33,749 nucleotides of DNA from DAORHV01 sp964448405 (GTDB lineage Bacteria; Patescibacteriota; Gracilibacteria; Peribacterales; Peribacteraceae): contig CAYUVW010000017.1 in assembly GCA_964448405.1 (NCBI GenBank), positions 1 to 33,749 on the forward strand, written 5' to 3'. A program made the translations under genes and the position numbers. Positions 14,122-21,089 of this stretch are shown here, piece by piece; positions within the stretch are counted from its first letter, which is position 1, and each line of letters begins with the position of its first letter. The notes beneath the pieces are model-generated. The model was not told the DNA's origin, ran no database searches, and saw nothing but the letters and a program-made list of their open reading frames with translations.

Positions 14122-14487
14122 CTAGTTCAGTGATGCGGCAACTTCGGCAGCTTTGGCCTTGTCTGCAGCCTCGGCTTGTACGGCGTCGCTGGCCAGTGCT
14201 TGTTTACGATAGTGTTCAATGTCCGATTGCCACTGCTGCACCGTGAATGTGAATGTTGCCATGAACAGGTTATAGGCATGGTTGTACCGCATGGAGCGCT
14301 CGTTTCTGCTTTCCTCAGTTTCATTGGCATACTTTGCGTCCAACAGCGGCACGTTGGTGGTCATAAGGTCCGGTTCGACGCATCGCATGAAATCATTGAA
14401 GAACTCCCGGATGCTGGCATCCAAGCCGGAGAGCTGTTCTACTTTCAGGACTTGCGGGCCGGTAAATTTTTTGTGTTTGGGCTTCAT
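14122..14487 (-). CDS. Unknown 121-residue helical protein
   Basis: 121 residues, not recognised. A basic start (MKPKHKKFTGPQVLKVEQL) is followed by helical stretches (DASIREFFNDFMRCVEPDL, the aromatic NHAYNLFMATFTFTVQQWQS) and an Ala/Lys/Glu-rich C-terminus (EAADKAKAAEVAASLN). No membrane segment. It is the first gene of a two-gene operon with the 340-residue protein. A good promoter (TTGCCG-17-TATAAT) lies 14 nt before its ATG. The pair may encode interacting proteins; no function can be assigned. Confidence 0.6.
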   Translation of the reverse strand: MKPKHKKFTGPQVLKVEQLSGLDASIREFFNDFMRCVEPDLMTTNVPLLDAKYANETEESRNERSMRYNHAYNLFMATFTFTVQQWQSDIEHYRKQALASDAVQAEAADKAKAAEVAASLN

Positions 14488-14501
14488 TGTTTTCTATCAT
14501 T

Positions 14502-14530
14502 ATTATACAACAAAAATCATTTTTCGGCAA
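14502..14530 (-). promoter_or_regulatory. Promoter TTGCCG-17-TATAAT of the unknown two-gene operon
   Basis: On the minus strand, -35 TTGCCG (14525-14530), 17-bp spacer, consensus -10 TATAAT (14502-14507), 14 nt to the ATG at 14487. Confidence 0.65.
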
Positions 14531-14560
14531 ACATGTCTCGAGCTCAGACGCAGTGGCGAT

Positions 14561-14917
14561 TTACCGCTTTGCCGTAACCCGAAAACCGTAGTAAGCCATG
14601 CCCCAAACCGCAAGAATGCCAAGCATGGGCCATGGGAACGGCATGGTCATGACAATGGCCTGGAATGCCAGCAGCAGAATGAAGAGGTAGCCAGCGTAGG
14701 CCCACTCCTTCAGGTAGCGCGGCACAGCGGGAACCAAAATTGCAATTGCACCGAGAAGTTTTGCAATCGCGTTGAAGTACAGGGTATACGGCGGGTAGCC
14801 CAATTCCGTAAATGCTTTGGCGGCTGCCGGCGTATCGACGAAGTAATACACCGCCGAACCCGCCATAACGAAAACAAGCAGGGCGTTTGGAATCCAGAAC
14901 AAAAGCTTTTTCTTCAT
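14561..14917 (-). CDS. DoxX-like small membrane protein
   Basis: 118 residues with four membrane segments at about 5-25, 45-65, 71-90 and 93-111. The ELGYPPYTLYFNAIAKLLGAIAILVP block and the overall layout match the DoxX/DoxX-like family, whose bacterial members are poorly characterised and linked in some cases to redox stress. A TTG start two codons upstream is in frame, but ATG 14917 is chosen because an extended -10 box (TGATACGAT) ends 6 nt before it. Gene order on this strand is purM, DoxX, then the unknown operon, each with its own promoter. Confidence 0.75.
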   Translation of the reverse strand: MKKKLLFWIPNALLVFVMAGSAVYYFVDTPAAAKAFTELGYPPYTLYFNAIAKLLGAIAILVPAVPRYLKEWAYAGYLFILLLAFQAIVMTMPFPWPMLGILAVWGMAYYGFRVTAKR

Positions 14918-14923
14918 AATCAA

Positions 14924-14932
14924 ATCGTATCA
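14924..14932 (-). promoter_or_regulatory. Extended -10 box of the DoxX-like gene
   Basis: TGATACGAT on the minus strand (hexamer 14924-14929), 6 nt before ATG 14917. Confidence 0.5.
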
Positions 14933-14974
14933 ATAACCCCCAATATCGCGCAAGAACGCGTGCATTGGCCGTAC

Positions 14975-16021
14975 TTACCAGGTGAGCGCACCTTCCATGT
15001 GCACCTCCTGGTTGCCCCCGCCCACGATGGTGCCGATGGGATAGCAGTCCATCTTGTGCTTTTTCAGGTGCGCCATGGCTTTGTCGGCAAATGCCGGGTC
15101 CACCACCAGCGTCATGCCAACACCCAGGTTGAAGGTGCGGATCATGTCGGCGTCATCGTTGCCGCTCTCGCGTTGTACGGCCTTGAACACCGGCAGAATC
15201 TTAATCTTGGCAGCATCGATCTTGGCATCCACGCCGGCCGGGAGCACGCGGTTCAAATTCCCCGGTACGCCGCCGCCGGTAATGTGTGCCATACCGTGCA
15301 AACCGGCTTCGTTGAACAAGTCCTTCAATGCCATGTAATAGCAACGGTGGGGTTCCAAAATGGCATCCAGGAACGTGATTCCGTCCACGTCGCTCGTGGC
15401 GAGTTCGGGCTTCTGCTTCAACAATGCACGAACCAGTGTGTAGCCGTTGGTATGCAGCCCCGAACTGGCCACCGCCAGCACCGTGTCGCCGGGGCGAATG
15501 GCTTTGCCGTCCACGATCTTGCTCTTCTCCACCACGCCGATCGCACTGGCGCCCAATACATACGTTCCCGGCTGCAGCACGCCCGGCTGTTCCGAGGTCT
15601 CGCCGCCGGTCAGTACGCACTCTTGCTCACGGCAGGCCTTGGCAATGCCGTCCACAAGCTGCTTGATCACTTCGCGCTCCATTTTGCCGCACACGATAAG
15701 ATCCTGAATGAACATCGGCTTGGCGCCCATGACGATCACGTCGTTGATCAAATGATTGATCATGTCGAAGCAAATACCCTCCACGCGTTTGTGCTGGAAC
15801 GCGAGCAATTGCTTGCTGCCGGGCTCCTCGGTCTTGCAGACCAGTACCGGGTGGTCGTAGCCCGGAAACTTGCCGTCGACCAACGACGCGAACGCGCCGA
15901 AGGTATTCAGCACGAGCGGATTGCTCGTCTTGAGCGACGCACTCATTTCACGCTTGGTCTGGTCGGCGTTGGAAATATCGACACCGGCGTCTTTGTACGA
16001 AATCTTCTTGGGGGCGGGCAT
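14975..16021 (-). CDS. purM: AIR synthetase (phosphoribosylformylglycinamidine cyclo-ligase)
   Basis: 348 residues, typical length. It closes the imidazole ring to form AIR, the substrate of PurE. The N-terminal YKDAGVDI motif is followed by about 40 residues and then the GKFPGYDHPVLVCK-like strand. Also present: DMINHLINDVIVMGAKPMF, the ECVLTGGETSEQPGV loop (about 144-158), ASSGLHTNGYTL, and AHITGGGVPGNLNRVLP (about 248-264). The frame is open to 16048, but the inner ATG 16021 is chosen: it gives the family length and lies 6 nt after a -10 box TATCCT (16028-16033). Divergent from the MarR gene. Confidence 0.94.
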   Translation of the reverse strand: MPAPKKISYKDAGVDISNADQTKREMSASLKTSNPLVLNTFGAFASLVDGKFPGYDHPVLVCKTEEPGSKQLLAFQHKRVEGICFDMINHLINDVIVMGAKPMFIQDLIVCGKMEREVIKQLVDGIAKACREQECVLTGGETSEQPGVLQPGTYVLGASAIGVVEKSKIVDGKAIRPGDTVLAVASSGLHTNGYTLVRALLKQKPELATSDVDGITFLDAILEPHRCYYMALKDLFNEAGLHGMAHITGGGVPGNLNRVLPAGVDAKIDAAKIKILPVFKAVQRESGNDDADMIRTFNLGVGMTLVVDPAFADKAMAHLKKHKMDCYPIGTIVGGGNQEVHMEGALTW

Positions 16022-16061
16022 GGATGGAGGATAGCGAAGATGCGGCATAGCGAAAAGAAGT

Positions 16062-16156
16062 CAGTTGAAAGCTGAAGGATAACAAGTTCAAAGAGAATGA
16101 CTGGGGTGCAATGGCGTGTTTCCTGTGCCTTGCTCTTTGCTTTCAGCTTTCAACTG
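16062..16156. repeat. 15-bp perfect inverted repeat between purM and marR
   Basis: CAGTTGAAAGCTGAA (16062-16076) is the exact reverse complement of 16142-16156. A second inner pair, CAAAGAG/CTCTTTG (16089-16095/16133-16139), lengthens the hairpin. It fills most of the 184-nt divergent region. It could be a dispersed palindromic element (a shorter relative lies at 3746-3813) or, less likely given the ~65-nt spacing between arms, a regulator site. TT in the purM direction is not a U-tract, so it is not a terminator. Confidence 0.7.
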
Positions 16157-16188
16157 CCTGCCTATCGCTCGTCTGTATTTTCGTTTGG

Positions 16189-16197
16189 TGTTACGAT
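16189..16197 (+). promoter_or_regulatory. Extended -10 box of the MarR gene
   Basis: TGTTACGAT (hexamer TACGAT, 16192-16197) lies 8 nt before ATG 16206. Confidence 0.5.
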
Positions 16198-16205
16198 AGC
16201 CGCAC

Positions 16206-16631
16206 ATGGACTCCTGCCTTTGCCTTTGCAACGCCATTAAGAGCGCCGCCAACACGCTCGACCGTCAGCTGAACGCCGCCCTGGACGGCATGGACATCAG
16301 TCATTGCCAGTCCATGGTTCTGCTGGAGTTAAGCAGTGGACGCGCCACCGTTTCTCACCTCAGCAAAGTGTTGTGTTGTTCGTGCGGAAACATCAGCCAG
16401 ATCATCGATCTTCTGGAGAAAAAAGGCGTCGTTGAGCGCGTGCAGTCCACCGAAGATCGTCGTCGTGCCGAACTCACGCTCACACCCAAAGGGCGCAAGT
16501 TGAGTACGCAGGCGAAGCAGGCGTTGTCCGAACGCGCCAGCCACTGTTGCTCGGTGTTCAGCGCATCCGAGAAAGCCGAGCTGAAGCGCTTGCTCGAAAA
16601 GTATGCCGAAGCCGTCGCTGCTTCAGCCTAA
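16206..16631 (+). CDS. Cysteine-rich MarR-family transcription regulator
   Basis: 141 residues, the usual MarR size. The winged helix-turn-helix covers about 32-98: VSHLSKVLCCSCGNISQIID as the HTH, LLEKKGVVERVQSTEDRRRA as the helix-to-wing stretch with the conserved D-R-R, then LTPKGRKL. Flanking helices form the dimer interface. Nine cysteines are present: 4, 6, 8, 34, 57, 58, 60, 114 and 115. CxCxC at the N-terminus and CCSC beside the recognition helix suggest redox or metal sensing; this is inference. It is divergent from purM and upstream of a PolX gene with its own -10 box. The target is unknown. Confidence 0.85.
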   Translation: MDSCLCLCNAIKSAANTLDRQLNAALDGMDISHCQSMVLLELSSGRATVSHLSKVLCCSCGNISQIIDLLEKKGVVERVQSTEDRRRAELTLTPKGRKLSTQAKQALSERASHCCSVFSASEKAELKRLLEKYAEAVAASA

Positions 16632-16661
16632 GTCATGCACAAGGATTGTCGTGGCGTCTGG

Positions 16662-16667
16662 TATGCT
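16662..16667 (+). promoter_or_regulatory. -10 box of the PolX gene
   Basis: TATGCT lies 7 nt before ATG 16675; no good -35 is visible. Confidence 0.4.
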
Positions 16668-16674
16668 TTTACGT

Positions 16675-17649
16675 ATGGAGAACAACGAGAAAATCGCAGC
16701 GCTGCTGCGTGAAATCGCCGACCTGCTGGAGTACCAGGGAGTCGCATTCAAACCGGCGGCGTACCGCCGTGCCGCACAGACGGTGGAAGGACTTTCCATG
16801 GACGTTGCCACCCTGAAAACCGAGAAGGAACTGAAGGCGTTGCCGGGCATCGGCGATGCCATCGCCAAGAAAATTTTGGAGTTCTTCGAGTCGGGCGAAA
16901 TGTCGTTCCTTACCGAGTTACGGAGTGAAGTAGGCGGGGGAGCATCCGGCCTGATGCGTATCGATGACTTGGGTCCCAAGCGCGTGAAACAGTTGCAGGA
17001 GCTCGGTATCAGCGATGTTCCGTCGCTCATTAAAGCAGCCGAGTCCGGCAAGCTGCGGGAGTTGCCGCGCTTCTCCGAAGTCATGGAACGGAAGATTTTG
17101 AACAATGCCCGCAACGTTACCGAGCGCGTGAAGCGCTATCCGCTGGCCGAGATCGAGTCCGACGTGAAGAAGCTGTTGAAGGCGCTGCGTGCCGCCAGAG
17201 GCGTGGTGCGTTGCGATGCCGCCGGCTCGTACCGCCGCCGCAAGGAAACCGTTGGCGACATCGATATCCTCATTGCATTCGACGATGCCAAAACCGGCGA
17301 GGATCACAGCGAGCGCATCGCCAAGGTCATTCAGAAAATCCCCATTGTGGACAGCATCGTGGCGCAGGGCAACACCCGTCTGGCGTTCAACTTGAAAACA
17401 GGACTGCGCGTGGATATCCGCGTTGTGGACTTAAAGCAGTGGGGCAGTGCGTTTTTGTATTTCACCGGTGACAAAGAACACAACATCTCGTTGCGCCGAC
17501 TGGCCATTATTCAGGGTATGAAGCTGAATGAATACGCGCTGCTCAAGGGCGAAAATGTGGTTGCTAGCGCGGAGGAAGCCGACATCTACAAGGCACTCGG
17601 TCTTCCATTTATAGAGCCGCAGGAGCGTACCGGCGATTTACCCGAATAG
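16675..17649 (+). CDS. Family X DNA polymerase without PHP domain
   Basis: 324 residues. The N-terminal 8-kDa-like helical domain holds a helix-hairpin-helix at about 52-62 (LKALPGIGDAIAKKI). A second hairpin region (IDDLGPKRVKQLQELGI) lies near 97-113. The nucleotidyltransferase palm has AGSYRRRKETVGDIDILIAF at about 182-201 with the two catalytic aspartates, and the third in VDIRVV near 246. YFTGDKEHNISLRR follows. Bacterial PolX proteins usually carry a ~240-residue C-terminal PHP nuclease; this one stops at LPFIEPQERTGDLPE, just where the linker would begin. Family X enzymes fill short gaps in repair. The open frame starts at 16603, but ATG 16675 fits a -10 box at 7 nt. Confidence 0.86.
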   Translation: MENNEKIAALLREIADLLEYQGVAFKPAAYRRAAQTVEGLSMDVATLKTEKELKALPGIGDAIAKKILEFFESGEMSFLTELRSEVGGGASGLMRIDDLGPKRVKQLQELGISDVPSLIKAAESGKLRELPRFSEVMERKILNNARNVTERVKRYPLAEIESDVKKLLKALRAARGVVRCDAAGSYRRRKETVGDIDILIAFDDAKTGEDHSERIAKVIQKIPIVDSIVAQGNTRLAFNLKTGLRVDIRVVDLKQWGSAFLYFTGDKEHNISLRRLAIIQGMKLNEYALLKGENVVASAEEADIYKALGLPFIEPQERTGDLPE

Positions 17650-17650
17650 C

Positions 17651-19078
17651 TCAGGCCAATGGCGGCGAAGCTTTTTTGTCGATGATGCGCACGGTATTGA
17701 ATGCTATGTGAATCGTGCCGGTCTCTTGGAATTTGTCGAGCATGCTATGCCACATGCGGGTGACCAAATCCCGACGGAACCCGATCGGTACGATGAATCC
17801 GAGCGTGAATTGGAAGCCGTTTTCCACCGCGTCCAAGTGCACTTCGGGTTCGCCGACCTTGCGTGACAAGTAGAAGAGTGCCGTGCGCTTCTTCTGTTGC
17901 GCACGTGCTTTTTCGGCAAATTCCTTGGTTTCTTCTGCCAACAATGTCTTCAGGATTTCCTCTGCTTTGCGCCAATCGCTGTCGTGCGTCACGGTCACTT
18001 TCAGCTCGGCATTCACAAAGTCCGACGTGGCATGATAATTCAGCAGTTCTTGGCTCAAAATCAACGAATTGGGGAAGTACAACATTTTGCCCGTGCGCTC
18101 GGTTGCGTTGGGATGCAGTGCGGAGGAAACCTCCAGCAAAGCCGTGCGCAATGGGCCGATATCGATGACGTCGCCGGTGAACTGGCCGATGGAAATGCGG
18201 TCGCCCGGCGCGTAGTACCTGCGCTGAATGATGATGAGCCAGCCGACGATATCTTTCACAATGCTCTGGAGTGCCAGCGCGATAGCCGCTCCGACAATGG
18301 CGAGCGATGCAAACGCCCCGGGATGTTCGGAAAGCAGGCGGTTGATGATCCAGAACAACGCGATGCCATAAATGGTTGCCGTGAACGCCTTGGACGCGAC
18401 ATACCGATGTTTTCCCCGCTCCAGCTTTCCAACGAACAAGTGCTTGGCCAGCCGATCCAGGCCCAATGCCAATACGATGATGACCAGGTACCACAGTGCA
18501 TCGAAGAACGTACCGAATTGCTGGAAGCGCTGTTCGTTCGCCAGCTTCTCCAGCCGGTCGCGTTGCAAAGAAAGCGCACTGTCGACCGAGGCTATGCGTT
18601 GTTCCAGAATTGCTTTCTTGGCCAGTAACTCGCCGTAACTCGCCGTAATACGCAGGTCATCCAACGATGTCCCCGTTCCGGCTGCACTGTTCAGATAGTA
18701 CTTCTTCTCCTCTTCTTCCAGCAGGTCCATGTCGACGTTGTGCTCGCTAATGGATTCCTCCAGCGAATCCACGACGCTTCGCTGGCGATCCAAAGCCCTG
18801 GGAAGCGCGCTTGGGTCGGTCACTATTTCATCCGATTGCGTGGAGAGCATCGCCTTCAGTTCGGCGTCGACTTGCTTGCGGACTTTGCGAACTTCTTCAC
18901 TGATGCGTTTTTCCAAGTATGCGTCGGACTTTCCTTTGCTCAAGTACAAGTCATACAGTTGCACCAGGCGCGCTTCGTCCACGGGTTGCGTCGCAACTTG
19001 CGCCGATACCGGCAGTGCCAGGCACGAAAGGCCGATGGAAAATATCGCAATCCCGACGACTGATTTCAGTACACGCAT
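17651..19078 (-). CDS. MscS-family mechanosensitive channel with N-terminal extramembrane domain
   Basis: 475 residues. A signal peptide covers about 1-26 (hydrophobic, VSA^Q cleavage). Residues about 30-185 are charged and coiled-coil-like, probably outside the membrane. Membrane helices follow near 195-215, 230-250 and 258-290; the last is the pore-lining TM3 (FASLAIVGAAIALALQS). VKDIVGWLIIIQRRYYAPGD and VIDIGPLRTALLEV then mark the MscS beta domain. The C-terminal alpha/beta cytoplasmic part ends near 460. Such channels release solutes under osmotic downshock. Start at ATG 19078 (frame open to 19093) because an extended -10 box TGGTATGAT (hexamer 19089-19094) lies 10 nt upstream. The stop is 1 nt from the convergent PolX stop. 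Confidence 0.88.
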   Translation of the reverse strand: MRVLKSVVGIAIFSIGLSCLALPVSAQVATQPVDEARLVQLYDLYLSKGKSDAYLEKRISEEVRKVRKQVDAELKAMLSTQSDEIVTDPSALPRALDRQRSVVDSLEESISEHNVDMDLLEEEEKKYYLNSAAGTGTSLDDLRITASYGELLAKKAILEQRIASVDSALSLQRDRLEKLANEQRFQQFGTFFDALWYLVIIVLALGLDRLAKHLFVGKLERGKHRYVASKAFTATIYGIALFWIINRLLSEHPGAFASLAIVGAAIALALQSIVKDIVGWLIIIQRRYYAPGDRISIGQFTGDVIDIGPLRTALLEVSSALHPNATERTGKMLYFPNSLILSQELLNYHATSDFVNAELKVTVTHDSDWRKAEEILKTLLAEETKEFAEKARAQQKKRTALFYLSRKVGEPEVHLDAVENGFQFTLGFIVPIGFRRDLVTRMWHSMLDKFQETGTIHIAFNTVRIIDKKASPPLA

Positions 19079-19223
19079 GACAGTGCGCATCATACCACGT
19101 CACTGCAGTTGCCGCCGGATCTTGAGCGGAGTTCGGCATACAAGTGAAAGACTGGAGGCGCATCAAAATATTTGGCTTTTGTAAGCCATGTTTCGCTTTA
19201 CGTGCATTCCGGTTTCCATGCGG

Positions 19224-19251
19224 TTGTGGCGGTGCTTCGGATGAGTATACT
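19224..19251 (+). promoter_or_regulatory. Promoter TTGTGG-16-TATACT
   Basis: -35 TTGTGG (19224-19229), 16-bp spacer, -10 TATACT (19246-19251), 9 nt to ATG 19261. It decides the start of the membrane protein gene, whose frame is open further upstream. Confidence 0.6.
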
Positions 19252-19260
19252 CGAAGGGTT

Positions 19261-20325
19261 ATGCGTCAACTCAACAGAATGCGTTTGCGGACAGCTCAGC
19301 CGGGCGAAGAGCGCCTGAGGCCGCAGCGCCGTTTGCCGACCGTGCGAGAAGAATGGGTGGTAACGCTCTTCTCGGTGTGGTTCGTATTTGGTTTGTTCAT
19401 CGACGGCTGGGCACACAACCATCTGTCCGCCGCGCTCGAAACATTTTTCACGCCGTGGCACGCCATCTTCTATTCCGGCTACCTTGTTCTTGCGTTGTCG
19501 TTGGTCGCCATGACCTGGCGCAACAAGCGCCGCACCGGCGGCGACTGGCTCACGTCCATTCCGGTCGGCTACGGCTGGTCATTGCTCGGCACCGCACTCT
19601 TCGCATTCGGCGGTGTGGGCGATATGGCGTGGCACATCTTGTTCGGTATCGAAGCCGACGTAGAGGCATTACTCAGCCCCACGCACTTGCTGCTGGCAAT
19701 CGGCATGTTCCTCATGATTACCGGAAACGTGCGTGCGTGGTGGGCACGACCTACGCCGATCGGCGTTCCGCGTCTGGTGGAGCAATTGCCCATGATTCTG
19801 TCGCTCGGCATGACGTTGTCGATCATTACGTTCATGACGCAATTCGCCCATTACATGGAGGTCTATGCTTCGGTACCTCGGCCGCATGAATTACAGCAGA
19901 GCATGAGTATTGCACTCGGCATCGCCGGGTACCTGTTGCAAATGCTCATCCTCATGGGCTGCATTTTCACCGTACTGAAGCGCGCCAGACTTGCCCGTGG
20001 AGCACTGTTCATTCTGCTGGTGCTGAACGTGGTTGCCATGGGATGGATGCGCGATGGATTTGCGTTCTTGCCGGCAGCAATCCTCACCGCATTTTTGGCA
20101 GAATATTCGGCTCGAAACCTGTATCCGTTGGACCAACACTTGCGTGAGTTCCGAGCCTTTGCCTTTGCGATTCCGGCCGTGTTCTTCGCGCTCTACTTCG
20201 TGACGCTCGCATTGCAGAGCGGCATCTGGTGGACCGTGCACGTCTGGGCTGGCGCCATCGTGTTGGTGGGCATTGCCGGCATACTGCTCAGCTTTGTGGC
20301 CGTGCCGATGGAAGAACGCATTTAG
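19261..20325 (+). CDS. Polytopic membrane protein, function unknown
   Basis: 354 residues with a basic N-terminus (~27 residues) and about ten hydrophobic segments. Histidines sit in or beside several of them: GWAHNHL, TPWHAIFY, GDMAWHILFG, LSPTHLLLAIG, QFAHYMEVY and TVHVWAG. That pattern suits metal or haem binding, but I do not recognise the family. It converges with the copper operon: its TAG stop and the TAA of the lipoprotein gene share the bases TTAG (20322-20325). A role in copper handling is possible from context only. Confidence 0.7.
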   Translation: MRQLNRMRLRTAQPGEERLRPQRRLPTVREEWVVTLFSVWFVFGLFIDGWAHNHLSAALETFFTPWHAIFYSGYLVLALSLVAMTWRNKRRTGGDWLTSIPVGYGWSLLGTALFAFGGVGDMAWHILFGIEADVEALLSPTHLLLAIGMFLMITGNVRAWWARPTPIGVPRLVEQLPMILSLGMTLSIITFMTQFAHYMEVYASVPRPHELQQSMSIALGIAGYLLQMLILMGCIFTVLKRARLARGALFILLVLNVVAMGWMRDGFAFLPAAILTAFLAEYSARNLYPLDQHLREFRAFAFAIPAVFFALYFVTLALQSGIWWTVHVWAGAIVLVGIAGILLSFVAVPMEERI

Positions 20326-21071
20326 TCCGTCAGCGTCACGATGTCGAAGCTGAGGTCGTGGAGCTTTCCTTCGCTTTGGAATTCCACGAACGTCCGGTAG
20401 AGAGCGCTTACGGACGGCAACGTCGCTTGGAACGACAGTGCGTTTGTGTCGGCGTGTGCGTGCAAATATTCGCCGTCTGCAGTCAGGACGATTGCGTGTC
20501 CTTTCGCGCCAAGGTAGTCCTCCAGCGTCACGGGTTTGCCGCCTTTGGTTGCGTCGTATGCAAGCGTTACCTGTTTGCCGTTGGCTGTGGCGGTGAAGCG
20601 TACCGAGACACCGTCCGTTGTTTTGGTGGTTGCCGAGTCCGGTACCAGACCGTACGTGCCTACCTTGCCGGCAAACGTTTTCGAGAAGCGCTGCACGGAC
20701 GGCGTGCCGTTGGCATCTACGAAATCGGCATACAGCCAATACGTGCCGCCGGCATCGGGTGTAAACGGAATGCTCCAAACGCCTCCGCTTCCCATGACCG
20801 GGTGGAGGTGGCTGAAGTGCGTCAGGTCATCGCGCACGACAATCAAGTGCATCGGCTTGGTGTGTGCGATGCCGAAGTCGGTCAGCGTGCTTCCGTTCTT
20901 GCGGATCACGAACGCAATGCCGCTGCCGCTTGAAGCAGGGTCGACCGAGTACGTTGCACTTGCCCCGTTCGCCATGGAATCCATATGCGCCATGTCGTCG
21001 TGTTGGGAGGCCGGTGCGCAGCCGGACATCAGAAAGCCGATAATCACGACGATGAGGGTGAGGTAGTACAT
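20322..21071 (-). CDS. His/Met-rich lipoprotein of the copper operon
   Basis: 249 residues. The N-terminus is a lipoprotein signal: hydrophobic stretch and FLMSGC, with Cys18 as the likely lipidated residue. It is followed by a metal-ligand-rich segment HDDMAHMDSM (24-33). A second cluster THFSHLHPVMG (about 84-94) sits in a beta-rich domain typical of small exported proteins found with copper ATPases. The C-terminal part holds ADGEYLHAHADTNALSF, again with histidines. Third gene of csoR-copA-lipoprotein, 18 nt after copA, preceded by the pyrimidine-rich TTTCCCTCTCCCCTTTCC and no SD. Probably binds copper outside the membrane; the exact family is not named. Confidence 0.75.
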   Translation of the reverse strand: MYYLTLIVVIIGFLMSGCAPASQHDDMAHMDSMANGASATYSVDPASSGSGIAFVIRKNGSTLTDFGIAHTKPMHLIVVRDDLTHFSHLHPVMGSGGVWSIPFTPDAGGTYWLYADFVDANGTPSVQRFSKTFAGKVGTYGLVPDSATTKTTDGVSVRFTATANGKQVTLAYDATKGGKPVTLEDYLGAKGHAIVLTADGEYLHAHADTNALSFQATLPSVSALYRTFVEFQSEGKLHDLSFDIVTLTD

Positions 21072-21089
21072 GGAAAGGGGAGAGGGAAA

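Noticed and set aside
14282..16075. 597-codon plus-strand frame across DoxX and purM
   Set aside because: It covers two certain minus-strand genes and an intergenic promoter, with no recognisable motif.
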